The translations under genes were made by a program, and so were the position numbers. From NCBI GenBank assembly GCA_003220935.1, contig QHTT01000067.1, forward strand, positions 62,001-126,000: 64,000 bases of DNA, written 5' to 3'. The notes below the pieces were generated by a model. That model did not search any database, had not been told where the DNA came from, and worked only from the letters and a program-made list of their open reading frames with translations. How positions within the stretch are numbered: the stretch's first letter is position 1; every line of letters begins with the position of its first letter. This DNA is from Gemmatimonadota bacterium. Its GTDB lineage: Bacteria; Gemmatimonadota; Gemmatimonadetes; Gemmatimonadales; GWC2-71-9. This document shows positions 16,691 to 25,290 of the stretch, piece by piece.

Positions 16691-18175
16691 ATGGCAGCCT
16701 CCGTCGTGCTGGACGGTCGTTCCCTCGCGATCGAGGACGTCGTCGCGGTCGCCCGGCACGGCGCCCGCGTGACCATCGCACCGCGCGCACTCGACGCCGT
16801 GCGGGCGTCGCGCCGCACCGTGGAGGGGGCGATCGCGCGCGGCGCGACGATATACGGGGTGACCACCGGCTTTGGAAAGCTGGCGCACGTACGAATCCCG
16901 CCGGAGCGGGCCCGCCAACTGCAACTGAACCTGATTCGCAGCCACGCGTCCGGGGTGGGCGACCCGCTTTCCGAGGAAGCGGTGCGGGCGATGATGCTGT
17001 TGCGCGCCAACGTGCTGGTGCGAGGCACGAGCGGCGTCCGGCCGGCGCTTCCCGAGCTCATCGTGGCGATGCTGAACCAGCGCGTGCACCCTCGGGTGCC
17101 GTCGCAGGGGAGCGTTGGGGCGTCAGGCGACCTCGCGCCGCTCGCGCACCTCGCGCTCGCGATGATCGGCGAAGGCGATGACGGAAGCGCCGTGCGGGCG
17201 CAGGGCCTGGAGCCGATTGGGCTCGAAGCGAAGGAGGGGCTGGCGTTCGTCAATGGGACGCAGGCGCAAACCGGCTTAGCGGCGCTCGTCATCCACGACG
17301 CCTGGGTGCTGTGGCGCACGGCCCACGCCGCCGCGGCGATGAGCCTCGAAGCGACACGCGGCACGCCCGAGCCGTTCGACCCCCGGATCCACGATGCCCG
17401 GCCGCACCCGTTCCAGCAGCGCTCCGCGGCGCTGTTGCGCGACCAGCTCGCAGCGTCTCAGATCCGCGAGTCGCATCGCGAGAACGATCCCCGCGTGCAG
17501 GATGCGTATTCGATCCGCTGTTCCCCGCAGGTGCTGGGGGCCGTGGGGGAGGGCATCGCGTTCGCGGAGCGGCTGGTCGCGGTGGAGCTGAACGCGGCCA
17601 CCGACAACCCGCTCGTGTTCGACGACGCCGTCCTCTCGGGCGGCAACTTCCACGGCCAGCCGATCGCGCTGGCGCTCGACGTCCTGGGGATCGCGCTGGC
17701 GACCCTGGCGGGCATCGCCGAGCGGCGCATCGAGCGCATTGTGAACCCCGACCTCTCCGCTGGACTGCCGGCCTTTCTGGCGCGGGAGCCGGGGGTAGAG
17801 TCGGGGTTCATGACCCCCCAGATCGCGGCCGCGGCGCTCGTCGCCGACTGCCGGGTGCTGGCGACGCCGGCCAGCGTGCAGTCGGTACCGACCGAAGGGA
17901 ACCAGGAGGACGTCGTGCCCATGGGGATGAGCGCGGCCTGGAAAGCGGACCGGATTCTCGCGAACGCGACTCGGATCGTCGCGATCGAGCTGCTCGCCGC
18001 CGCGCAAGGGCTTGAATACCTGAAGCCCCTCACGCCGGGACGGGGTGTCGCGCGTACCTATGCCGCGATCCGGAGTGAGGTGGCCCCGCTCGACAGCGAC
18101 CGCCCGCTTACGGCAGATATCGAGCGGGTGGCGGCGGGCGTGCGGGCGGGGAAGTTCGATCCGGAGAAGAACTAA
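16691..18175 (+). CDS. hutH: Histidine ammonia-lyase
   Basis: HutH deaminates L-histidine to urocanate, the first step of histidine degradation. The protein is 494 residues from the ATG at 16691. The Ala-Ser-Gly triad that cyclises into the MIO electrophile lies in SVGASGDLAPLAHL near residue 143. YGVTTGFGKLA near residue 55 supplies the conserved tyrosine. RCSPQVLGA, the Asn/Gln-rich substrate region (ATDNPLVF, SGGNFHGQP) and the EGNQEDVVPMGM segment are all intact. Alternative ammonia-lyase specificities exist in this superfamily, but the following hutU and hutI fix the role. Confidence 0.97.
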   Translation: MAASVVLDGRSLAIEDVVAVARHGARVTIAPRALDAVRASRRTVEGAIARGATIYGVTTGFGKLAHVRIPPERARQLQLNLIRSHASGVGDPLSEEAVRAMMLLRANVLVRGTSGVRPALPELIVAMLNQRVHPRVPSQGSVGASGDLAPLAHLALAMIGEGDDGSAVRAQGLEPIGLEAKEGLAFVNGTQAQTGLAALVIHDAWVLWRTAHAAAAMSLEATRGTPEPFDPRIHDARPHPFQQRSAALLRDQLAASQIRESHRENDPRVQDAYSIRCSPQVLGAVGEGIAFAERLVAVELNAATDNPLVFDDAVLSGGNFHGQPIALALDVLGIALATLAGIAERRIERIVNPDLSAGLPAFLAREPGVESGFMTPQIAAAALVADCRVLATPASVQSVPTEGNQEDVVPMGMSAAWKADRILANATRIVAIELLAAAQGLEYLKPLTPGRGVARTYAAIRSEVAPLDSDRPLTADIERVAAGVRAGKFDPEKN

Positions 18176-18180
18176 ATGTG

Positions 18181-18277
18181 GAATGCGGAATTCGGAATGC
18201 GGAATTTCAGTGAGAGGGTCCTGCGTGGCGTGACGCTTGTCTTTCCATTCCCCATTCCGCATTCCGCATTCCGCATT
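18181..18277. repeat. Heptad-repeat inverted pair between hutH and hutU
   Basis: Left arm 18181-18205 and right arm 18253-18277 are built from tandem GGAATGC-type heptads and are complementary over ~25 bp with one or two mismatches, leaving a 47-nt loop. In RNA this would form a strong hairpin between two genes of the same operon. A close relative built from GGGATGC heptads lies inside ftsK (34663-34829). Confidence 0.75.
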
Positions 18278-18294
18278 GAGCGGGGAAGGGAACC

Positions 18295-19959
18295 GTGACC
18301 GGGCCCCGCACCGTCCGCGCGGCGCGGGGACCGCAGAAATCCTGCCGCGGCTGGATCCAGGAGGCCGCCCTGCGGATGCTCATGAACAACCTCGACCCCG
18401 AGGTGGCGGAGCGGCCGCACGACCTGGTCGTCTACGGCGGAACCGGAAAGGCGGTGCGCGATTGGGCCTCGTTCGACGCTGTGTGCCGCACGCTGCTGAC
18501 GCTTGAGGACGACGAGACTCTGCTGGTGCAGTCGGGAAAGCCAGTGGGCGTGTTCACGACGCATCTGGAGGCGCCTCGCGTGCTGATCGCCAACGCGAAC
18601 CTCGTCGGTCGCTGGGCGACGTGGGAGGTGTTCCGCGAGCTGGAGCGGAAGGGCCTCATTATGTACGGCCAGATGACCGCCGGCTCATGGATCTACATCG
18701 GCACGCAGGGAATCCTGCAGGGCACCTACGAGACGTTTGGAGCCGTCGCGCGCCGCCACTTCGCCGGCTCGCTCAAGGGGCGAATCGTGTTGACCGGTGG
18801 GCTCGGTGGAATGGGCGGTGCGCAGCCGCTCGCCGCCACGATGAACGACGGGATCTGCCTCGCGGTGGAGGTGGATCCGGCGCGCGTCCAGCGCCGTCTC
18901 GACACTCGCTACCTCGATCGCTCGACGGCGTCCCTCGACGAGGCGCTGCGCTGGTGCGACGAGGCGAAGCGCGCGGGGCGGCCGCTCTCGGTCGGCTTGG
19001 TCGGCAACTGCGCCGAGGTGCTGCCGGAGCTGGCGCGTCGCGGCTTCGTCCCCGACGTCCTGACCGACCAGACGTCGGCGCACGATGCGCTGCAAGGCTA
19101 CATCCCGCCGGGGCTGTCGGTGGCGCAAGCGGCCGAGCTGCGGCGGCGCGCGCCGCAGGAATACCTGCGCCGTTCAGTCGCCGGGATGGCCACGCACGTG
19201 CGGGCGATGCTCGACCTGAGGCGAAACGGCGCAGTGACGTTCGACTACGGCAACAATATCCGTACGCAGGCACGGGACGCGGGGGTTGCGGACGCGTTCG
19301 AGATCCCGGGCTTCGTCCCCGAGTACATCCGGCCACTGTTCTGCGAGGGCAAGGGGCCGTTCCGGTGGGTGACACTGTCGGGCGACGCACAAGACCTGCA
19401 TCGCACCGATCGCTTGGTGCTCGAGCTGTTCCCCGAAAACGAGCACCTGCGCCGCTGGATCACGCTGGCGCAGCAGCGGGTGGCGTTTCAGGGTTTGCCC
19501 GCGCGCATCTGCTGGCTCGGGCAGGGCGAGCGCGCGCGCTTCGGATGCGCCTTGAACGACCTCGTGAAGCAGGGTGAGATCGGCGCGCCCGTCGTCATCG
19601 GGCGTGACCACCTCGATGCGGGCTCCGTGGCCTCGCCGTTCCGCGAGACGGAGGCGATGAAGGACGGCTCGGACGCCGTCGCCGACTGGGCGATCCTCAA
19701 CGCACTGCTGAACACCGCCTCCGGCGCCGGCTGGGTGGCGTTCCACCACGGTGGCGGCGTCGGAATCGGGAACTCGTTGCACGCGGGACAGGTCAGCGTC
19801 GCCGACGGGACGGCATCCGCCGGCCGGCGGCTCGAGCGCGTGCTCACGAACGATCCGGGGATCGGCATCGCGCGTCATGCCGACGCGGGCTATGCGGCCG
19901 CGATCGAGGCCGCCCGACAGCACGCCATCCGCCTGCCGATGCGCGAGGCGAGCGACTGA
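18295..19959 (+). CDS. hutU: Urocanate hydratase
   Basis: HutU (urocanase) uses tightly bound NAD+ as an electrophile to convert urocanate to imidazolone propionate. The 554-residue protein matches the family length. Recognisable segments are [14 protein letters not shown] and [13 protein letters not shown] near the N-terminus, [20 protein letters not shown] around residue 125-145, [13 protein letters not shown] (NAD-binding) near residue 165, and [16 protein letters not shown] near residue 320. The GTG at 18295 is assumed; the conserved part begins about 10 residues later. The stop overlaps a possible CTG start of hutI. Confidence 0.96.
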   Translation: MTGPRTVRAARGPQKSCRGWIQEAALRMLMNNLDPEVAERPHDLVVYGGTGKAVRDWASFDAVCRTLLTLEDDETLLVQSGKPVGVFTTHLEAPRVLIANANLVGRWATWEVFRELERKGLIMYGQMTAGSWIYIGTQGILQGTYETFGAVARRHFAGSLKGRIVLTGGLGGMGGAQPLAATMNDGICLAVEVDPARVQRRLDTRYLDRSTASLDEALRWCDEAKRAGRPLSVGLVGNCAEVLPELARRGFVPDVLTDQTSAHDALQGYIPPGLSVAQAAELRRRAPQEYLRRSVAGMATHVRAMLDLRRNGAVTFDYGNNIRTQARDAGVADAFEIPGFVPEYIRPLFCEGKGPFRWVTLSGDAQDLHRTDRLVLELFPENEHLRRWITLAQQRVAFQGLPARICWLGQGERARFGCALNDLVKQGEIGAPVVIGRDHLDAGSVASPFRETEAMKDGSDAVADWAILNALLNTASGAGWVAFHHGGGVGIGNSLHAGQVSVADGTASAGRRLERVLTNDPGIGIARHADAGYAAAIEAARQHAIRLPMREASD

Positions 19960-20030
19960 GCACGCTGCTGGTCGGCGCGCGCCAGGTCGTCACCTGTCGC
20001 GGCCCGGCACGGGCTCGCCGCGGCCGGGAA

Positions 20031-21224
20031 ATGGCGGAGCTCGAAGTCCTGACGGATGCCGCAGTGTTAATCGACGGAGAGCGCATCGCCGCTCTGGGCC
20101 GGTATGCTGACTTACGGCCTGGAACAGGCAACGTGGAACGGGGGGTGGAGGTTGTGGAAGTGGCTGGGGTCCTCTTTCCCGGGTTCGTCGACTGCCATAC
20201 CCACGCCGTCTTCGGCGCGCCGCGCCTCGACGACCACGAACGACGCGCGCTCGGGATGGACTACAAGGCGATCGCCGCGGAGGGCGGTGGGATCCTGGAG
20301 TCGGTGCGCGACGTCCGCGCTCGCTCCAACGCCGAGCTGGCGGCGCTCACGCGAGCCCGACTCGGCGCGCTGCTCAGTCACGGCGCCACGACAATCGAGG
20401 TGAAGTCGGGCTACGGCCTCGACCGCGAGACCGAGCTGAGACAATTGCGGGTCATCGAGCAGCTCGCGCGGACGCAGCGCGCCACGCTCGTCCCCACGTT
20501 CCTCGGCGCGCATGAGGTCCCCCCTGAATTTCGCGAGCGGCGGGGCGACTACCTCCGCCTGTTATGCGAGGACGTGCTTCCTGCGGTCGTGCGCGAGCGG
20601 CTCGCCGTCGCGTGCGACGTGTTTTGCGAACCGGGCGTGTTCAACATCGCCGAAGCGCGTACGCTACTCAGCGCCGCCCGCCGCTACGGCCTGGCCGTGA
20701 AGCTTCACGCCGATGAGCTCGAAGGCTCGGGCGGGGCGGAGCTCGCGGTGGAACTCGCCGCGCTCAGTGCCGATCACCTCGCTGCCGTCTCGGCCACGGG
20801 CGTCCGCGCGCTCGCCGCGAGCGACACGGTCGCCGTCCTGCTGCCGGCGACGCTGGTGTTCCTGGGCGGGCACAGGCAGGCGCCGGCGCGCCGGCTGCTC
20901 GACGCCGGTGCGACGATCGCTCTCGCCACCGACTTCAACCCCGGCTCGTCACCGACCCTGAGCTTGCCGCTCGTCATGGCCCTCGCCGTCTCGCAGCTCG
21001 GACTGCGCCATGCCGAGGCCGTCAACGCGGTGACGGTGAACGGGGCTGCCGCGCTGGGCCTGGCGGCGGATCGGGGCCAAGTCGCGCCGGGCTTCCGAGC
21101 CGACCTCGTGCTGTGCGACGTGTCAGAGTGGCGGGAAGTGGCATACTGGATGGGCGCGAATCCCGTAACCGCCGTCTGGACAGGAGGTTCGCTTGTCCGC
21201 TCCCTCCGGCCCCCGTATCTTTAG
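20031..21224 (+). CDS. hutI: Imidazolonepropionase (start probably further upstream)
   Basis: HutI hydrolyses imidazolone-5-propionate to N-formimino-L-glutamate, the third step of histidine degradation. It belongs to the metal-dependent amidohydrolase superfamily. Metal-binding and catalytic motifs are present: DCHTHAVFGAPR near residue 54, VKSGYGLD near 123, KLHADELEGSGG near 225, ALATDFNPGSSP near 301. The ATG at 20031 gives 397 residues but skips a normal N-terminal strand: codons from 19956 read [18 protein letters not shown] in the same frame, as expected for HutI. The only start-like codon there is CTG 19956, overlapping the hutU stop as CTGA. A real start at or near 19956 is likely, giving about 422 residues. 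Confidence 0.95.
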   Translation: MAELEVLTDAAVLIDGERIAALGRYADLRPGTGNVERGVEVVEVAGVLFPGFVDCHTHAVFGAPRLDDHERRALGMDYKAIAAEGGGILESVRDVRARSNAELAALTRARLGALLSHGATTIEVKSGYGLDRETELRQLRVIEQLARTQRATLVPTFLGAHEVPPEFRERRGDYLRLLCEDVLPAVVRERLAVACDVFCEPGVFNIAEARTLLSAARRYGLAVKLHADELEGSGGAELAVELAALSADHLAAVSATGVRALAASDTVAVLLPATLVFLGGHRQAPARRLLDAGATIALATDFNPGSSPTLSLPLVMALAVSQLGLRHAEAVNAVTVNGAAALGLAADRGQVAPGFRADLVLCDVSEWREVAYWMGANPVTAVWTGGSLVRSLRPPYL

Positions 21225-21230
21225 ACCCTC

Positions 21231-21866
21231 ATGTCGAAGCTTGAGAAGCTGAAAGACAAAGCCAAGGGCCTCGAGGCCAGGGACCCCCGGGGGGCGATCG
21301 ACGCCTGGCTGGAAGTTCTCAAGGTACAGGAGGAAGAGGGGGAGCCCAACCCCGACCTGTCGGTCTTCAATCGCGTCGGTGATCTCTATTTGAAGGTCAA
21401 AGACCCCGCCCAGGCGGCCGATTACTACGATCGGGCTGTCGACAAGTATGCCGAGCTCGGGTTCCACAACAACGCGATTGCGATGTGCAACAAGGTGCTC
21501 CGGAACGCGCCAGGCCGGCAGACGACCTATCTCAAGCTTGCGAAGCTGTACGCCGCCAAGGGATTCGTGGCGGAGGCGAAGCTGCACTTCGTCGAGTACG
21601 CCGAGCGCATGCAAAAGATCGGCAAGATCCAGCACGCATTCGCCGCGCTGAAGGACGCCCGTCTACCCGGGCTCCGTCGCCAGCGGCGCCGCCTCCGCCG
21701 CACGACGACGTGTCGAAATCGGGAAAGCGAAAGACGTCCAGCCTCGTCTTTCTGGATGTGGACGCGCCTCCCGGCCCGAAGGGGAAGCCGGTCGCGCCGC
21801 CGCTGCGTCCGCCTGAGCCGGAGCCTGAGGACGCGCCGCTGGCGCAAAGTCTGGTGGAATCAGTGA
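21231..21866 (+). CDS. TPR protein, N-terminal fragment
   Basis: The ATG at 21231 follows the hutI stop by 6 nt. Residues 1 to ~140 form TPR-type helices (DLSVFNRVGDLYLKVKDPAQ, NAIAMCNKVLRNAP, YLKLAKLYAAKGFVAEAKLH). After about residue 143 the frame turns into Arg-rich out-of-frame sequence that ends at 21866, so the genuine product ends near 21660 unless the frameshift is a sequence error. No catalytic motif is present; TPRs suggest a protein-protein scaffold. Confidence 0.6.
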   Translation: MSKLEKLKDKAKGLEARDPRGAIDAWLEVLKVQEEEGEPNPDLSVFNRVGDLYLKVKDPAQAADYYDRAVDKYAELGFHNNAIAMCNKVLRNAPGRQTTYLKLAKLYAAKGFVAEAKLHFVEYAERMQKIGKIQHAFAALKDARLPGLRRQRRRLRRTTTCRNRESERRPASSFWMWTRLPARRGSRSRRRCVRLSRSLRTRRWRKVWWNQ

Positions 21867-22165
21867 CCCCCGACCCGGACACGTCGCTCGAGATTGAGTC
21901 GACCAGCCTGGCGGAGGAGGTGGAACCGCCGGGGGGCGACGGAACCCGGGGAACGGTGCTCGAGGGGTTTGAGTCGACGAGCGCTGAGTTCGGGCAAGTG
22001 CAGCTCGACGCCAGCGGGGTCGACGTGCCGTCGTTGCGCGAAGACGAGACGGCCGACGTGCGGCCGCTGGCGGAGCTCGAGCCCACAGTGCCGGCCGAGG
22101 CGGACGAACCCGAGCTCGATATCGAGCTCGAGCCCATGCTGGATCACGAAATCGAGATCGAGCCG

Positions 22166-22199
22166 CCCCCCCCGCCCCCCCCGCCCCCCCGGCCCCCCC
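22166..22199 (+). repeat. Poly-C tract in the Pro-rich linker of the TPR gene
   Basis: The tract reads C8 G C8 G C7 GG C7 and encodes prolines. The reading frame of the TPR gene changes across it, which fits either strand slippage in the genome or a miscounted homopolymer. Confidence 0.8.
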
Positions 22200-22251
22200 G
22201 CCCCGGCCCGCGCCCTCCTCCCGCTCGGCGCCCCCCAAGATCACGCCGGTC

Positions 22252-23769
22252 GTGCCGAAGCGGCCCGGCGGGCCCGCCGGGGGCGGGGCTCCCCCCGCAG
22301 CGGTGCCGAGCGCCCGGCCTGGGGTAGGGTCGCCGCGCCGCGTCGGGGTTCCCGAGGCGCCGGGATCCAAGCTACGGCTGCCGGCGGCAGAGCCACCGAA
22401 AGTCAAACCGGTTGTGCCGAAGCGGCCGCTGGCCGCACCGCCTGCGGCGCCCGCGCCCCCAAAGCGGAAAACTGTGGTCGAAGTGCCGCCGCTCGAGCTC
22501 GAGCCCGACTTCGACTTGGCGCTGACCGAGGCCGGCCACGCTGTGGACGACGAGCCGCTCGCGGTGGAGGACATCCCGCCGACGGGGGGATTCATCCAGA
22601 CCGAAGATGACACGTCGGTCTCGGAGACGCGGAAGTCGGCGTTCATCGACTTGGGCCTGGACAGCGTGGTCAACCAGGGAGACACGTCGGCCTCCCTGGT
22701 GTTCACGAACATCGAGGCCACGCCGACGCGGCCCACCATCGAAGAGCTCGAGGCTCGCGTCGCCGACAACCCGGACGATCCCGAGGTGCACCAAGCGCTC
22801 GGTGAGGCCCTGATCGAGGCGGGCGAACGGGACCGGGGGATCGAGGAGCTCGACCACGCGGCGGCGGGTTTCGAGAACTTGGGGAATCTGCCGCAGGCGC
22901 GGCACCTGGTGGAGGAGATCCTCCGGCTCGACCCGAACAGTGTGCGTCACCGGCAACAGCAGGTGGAATACGCGTTCAAGTCGGGTGACAAGGCGAAGCT
23001 CATCGAGGCCTATCTCGAGCTGGCGGACACGCTGCTGCGCCAGGACCTGCCGGACAAGGCGCGTGCGGTTTACCAGCGGGTCGCCGAGCACGACCCCACG
23101 AACGAACGAGCGAAGGCGGCGCTGGCGATGCTCGCGCCGGCCGCTCCGCCGCCGGCCCCCCCGAAGCCCCCGGCGCGGGAGGGGCGGACCGCGCCCAAGG
23201 ACGCGAAGATGAAGGTGCGCGACGAGGTGGCAGAAGCAGGCGATTTCGTCGACCTGAGCGCCATGATCCTCGATGAGGAGGCGCTGGTGCGCGACACCCG
23301 CATGAAGGTCGCGGACGAGGAGCCGACCGGGGACGAGGAGAAAGACTTCCAGGAGATGCTCGCCCGATTCAAGCAGGGGATCGACGAGAACATCGACGAA
23401 GCGGACTTCCAGTCGCATTACGACCTGGGGGTCGCGTTCAAGGAGATGGGGCTGCTCGACGAGGCGATCGCCGAGCTCCAGAAGGCGCTGCGCGCGCCCG
23501 AGGGCAAGCTCAGGACGTCCGAGGCGCTGGGCGTCTGCTTCATCGACAAGGGCGCCTATGTCGTGGCCGAGTCGATCCTGCGGCGCGGGCTCGAGCTGCC
23601 CGCGTCGAGCGATCAGGAGCGACTCGGCGTCCTGTACTGGCTCGGCCGGGCGCTCGAGGAGCAGGGAAAAAAGGTGGAGGCGCGGGACCTGTACGGCCGG
23701 GTGTTCGCCGTGGATATCCGCTTCAAGGACGTCGGCGCCCGGGCGCGGGCGCTCGCCAAGGTGAAGTGA
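22252..23769 (+). CDS. TPR protein, C-terminal fragment
   Basis: This open frame of up to 505 codons is the third part of the interrupted TPR gene. The ATG at 22252 is simply the first in frame; the natural frame enters from the poly-C tract, because the codons before it read APPKITPVVPKRP, which repeats downstream as KVKPVVPKRP. A Pro-rich linker is followed by TPR arrays at about residues 185-300 (DDPEVHQALGEALIEAGERD, LDPNSVRHRQQQVEYAFKSG) and 395-500 (SHYDLGVAFKEMGLLDEAIA). The stop lies one base before the polyprenyl synthase GTG. Confidence 0.75.
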   Translation: MPKRPGGPAGGGAPPAAVPSARPGVGSPRRVGVPEAPGSKLRLPAAEPPKVKPVVPKRPLAAPPAAPAPPKRKTVVEVPPLELEPDFDLALTEAGHAVDDEPLAVEDIPPTGGFIQTEDDTSVSETRKSAFIDLGLDSVVNQGDTSASLVFTNIEATPTRPTIEELEARVADNPDDPEVHQALGEALIEAGERDRGIEELDHAAAGFENLGNLPQARHLVEEILRLDPNSVRHRQQQVEYAFKSGDKAKLIEAYLELADTLLRQDLPDKARAVYQRVAEHDPTNERAKAALAMLAPAAPPPAPPKPPAREGRTAPKDAKMKVRDEVAEAGDFVDLSAMILDEEALVRDTRMKVADEEPTGDEEKDFQEMLARFKQGIDENIDEADFQSHYDLGVAFKEMGLLDEAIAELQKALRAPEGKLRTSEALGVCFIDKGAYVVAESILRRGLELPASSDQERLGVLYWLGRALEEQGKKVEARDLYGRVFAVDIRFKDVGARARALAKVK

Positions 23770-23770
23770 C

Positions 23771-24760
23771 GTGAGTCAGCAAGTCGCTCCTGTGGCGCTG
23801 GCCGACATCCAGCGGCCTGTGGCGAGCGAGCTGGAGCGCGTGGCGGACGAGCTGCGGCGCATCATCGCCGCGGACTTTCCGATCATCGCGGACGTCAACG
23901 AGCATCTCCTGCGGATGAAGGGCAAGCTATTCCGCCCCACGCTGCTGCTGCTCAGCGACCGCGCGTCCGGGGCGGACGATGCGCGGGCGGTGACGCTGGC
24001 GGCCGTGGTCGAGCTGATCCATCTGGCCACGCTGGTGCACGACGATTCAGTGGACCATTCGGTGCTGCGTCGCGGGATGCCGACGATCAACGCCCTGTTC
24101 TCACACCAGGTGGCGGTGATCATGGGCGACTATCTCTACTCCCGCGCCATCATCGAGCTGGTGCGGCTCGATGATCTGGCACCGCTGCGGGTTTTCGCCC
24201 GAGTGACGAACGAGATGACGGTTGGCGAGATGCGGCAGCTCGAGGCGCACGACAAGCTCGCCTACGACGAAGCGCAATACGACCAGCTGATCCGCTCGAA
24301 GACGGCGTCGCTGCTGTCGGGCGCCTGCGAGGTAGGGGCGCTCGGCGCGCCCGTGCCCTATCGGGAAGCGCTGGCGCGCTTCGGGATGCGGCTCGGCATG
24401 GCGTTCCAGATCACTGACGACCTGCTTGACTACACTGAGCCCGAAGCGGTCACCGGCAAGCCGTCCGGGCTCGACCTGAAGGAGCACAAGGTGACCCTGC
24501 CGCTCATCGCCGCGCTCGCCGAGATGAGCCCAGCCCAGCGGCGACTGGTGGCCGAGCTGATGGCGACGCCCGATCCCCGGGACGCTGTGGTCGCAGAGGT
24601 CGTGCGCCTGGTGGAGACGGCCGGCGGGCTCGACTACGCACGGCGGCGCGCGCTCCAGCTCGCCCAGCAGGCCGAAGCAGAGCTCGAGATCCTGCCGCCC
24701 TCACCCGCGCGCGACGCCTTGCGCGACAGCATTGCCTATGCCGTGGAACGGCGCAGCTAA
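23771..24760 (+). CDS. Trans-polyprenyl diphosphate synthase
   Basis: This all-trans prenyl chain-elongating enzyme condenses IPP onto allylic diphosphates, making the side chain of menaquinone or ubiquinone or a precursor for other prenyl lipids. At 329 residues it has the usual length. The first Asp-rich motif reads HDDSVD near residue 95, with GKLFRPTLLLL before it. The second is QITDDLLDYTEP near residue 218, followed by the conserved GKPSGLDLKEHK. Residues before the first motif suggest a long-chain enzyme (C35-C40 class), but product length cannot be read reliably. It might feed the GGGP-synthase-family enzyme at 62252, an inference only. Confidence 0.92.
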   Translation: MSQQVAPVALADIQRPVASELERVADELRRIIAADFPIIADVNEHLLRMKGKLFRPTLLLLSDRASGADDARAVTLAAVVELIHLATLVHDDSVDHSVLRRGMPTINALFSHQVAVIMGDYLYSRAIIELVRLDDLAPLRVFARVTNEMTVGEMRQLEAHDKLAYDEAQYDQLIRSKTASLLSGACEVGALGAPVPYREALARFGMRLGMAFQITDDLLDYTEPEAVTGKPSGLDLKEHKVTLPLIAALAEMSPAQRRLVAELMATPDPRDAVVAEVVRLVETAGGLDYARRRALQLAQQAEAELEILPPSPARDALRDSIAYAVERRS

Positions 24761-24764
24761 GGCC

Positions 24765-25037
24765 GTGGCGCGCGGGCACCGCGGCTCGCTATTTTACGTG
24801 GGGTTCCTCGCCGGCGGGTTCGTGCTCGGCGGGTTGCTGCACGCGCTGCTGCGGCGGTTTCTGCCGCAGGGCGCGGCTAAGGAGTTTTTCACTACGGCCG
24901 TGACGCCGACCTTCGGACCGGTGCATCTCGACCTGCTCGTCGTCTCGATCACGCTCGGCCCGATCGGCTTCGACGTGTCGTTGTTGGCCGTCGTGGGTGT
25001 GGCAATCGCGTACTTCGTCGCCCGATCGATCTTCTGA
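24765..25037 (+). CDS. Small membrane protein, DUF4321-like
   Basis: This 90-residue protein has two membrane segments (LFYVGFLAGGFVLGGLLHAL at about 10-30 and ISLLAVVGVAIAYFV-like sequence near 70-85) with a loop containing FGPVHLDLLVVSITLGPIGF. The pattern fits the DUF4321 family, small membrane proteins of unknown function often found near tat genes. The GTG at 24765 lies 4 nt after the previous stop; an in-frame ATG at 24738 would overlap that gene. It directly precedes tatA. Confidence 0.65.
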   Translation: MARGHRGSLFYVGFLAGGFVLGGLLHALLRRFLPQGAAKEFFTTAVTPTFGPVHLDLLVVSITLGPIGFDVSLLAVVGVAIAYFVARSIF

Positions 25038-25050
25038 AAACGAGGCGCGT

Positions 25051-25290
25051 ATGTTCGGAGACCTGTCGTTCAGCCACATCCTGATCCTGCTGCTGGTACT
25101 GGTGCTGGTGTTCGGTGCGAAGCGGATCCCGGAGATTGGAAAGTCCATCGGTCAGGGGATCAAGGAGTTCAACCGCAGCCTGAAAGACGCGACCAACGAC
25201 CAGCCGTCCGGTCCGCCGCGCAATCTCTCACCACCGGGTCCTTCCTCCTCCGTTCCCTCGAGCGGCGACCCGAAGCGGCTGAGCGACTAG
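25051..25290 (+). CDS. tatA: Sec-independent protein translocase protein TatA
   Basis: TatA oligomerises with TatC to form the twin-arginine translocation pore. The ATG at 25051 gives 79 residues: a short N-terminus (MFGDLSFSHIL), one membrane helix, the FGAKRIPEIGKSIGQG hinge and amphipathic helix, and a Ser/Pro-rich hydrophilic tail. The FG motif and length fit TatA/E, not TatB, and no tatB is seen in the window. tatC lies separately at 11743. The stop overlaps the stop of the convergent PpiD-like gene by 4 nt. Confidence 0.93.
   Translation: MFGDLSFSHILILLLVLVLVFGAKRIPEIGKSIGQGIKEFNRSLKDATNDQPSGPPRNLSPPGPSSSVPSSGDPKRLSD

Larger units (their letters stand above)
21231..23769 (+). pseudogene. 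TPR protein gene interrupted by two frameshifts (whole locus)
   Basis: Three consecutive frames together make one TPR protein of ~845 residues. The first part (21231 to ~21660) carries TPR helices. The second (~21660 to ~22166) continues in another frame with HDDVSKSGKRKTSSLVFLDV and an acidic linker. The third begins in the C-rich stretch and is open to 23769. Each change corresponds to one lost base or two gained. The second lies in a run of C8-G-C8-G-C7-GG-C7 at 22166-22199, typical of slippage or miscalled homopolymers. The first, near 21655-21667, has no homopolymer and could also be a larger deletion. Whether the gene is truly broken cannot be told from this sequence. Confidence 0.7.

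Noticed and set aside
18176..18294. CRISPR-like array between hutH and hutU
   Set aside because: The repeats are 7-bp tandem units in two inverted blocks with no spacers of regular length, so this is a palindromic repeat, not a CRISPR.
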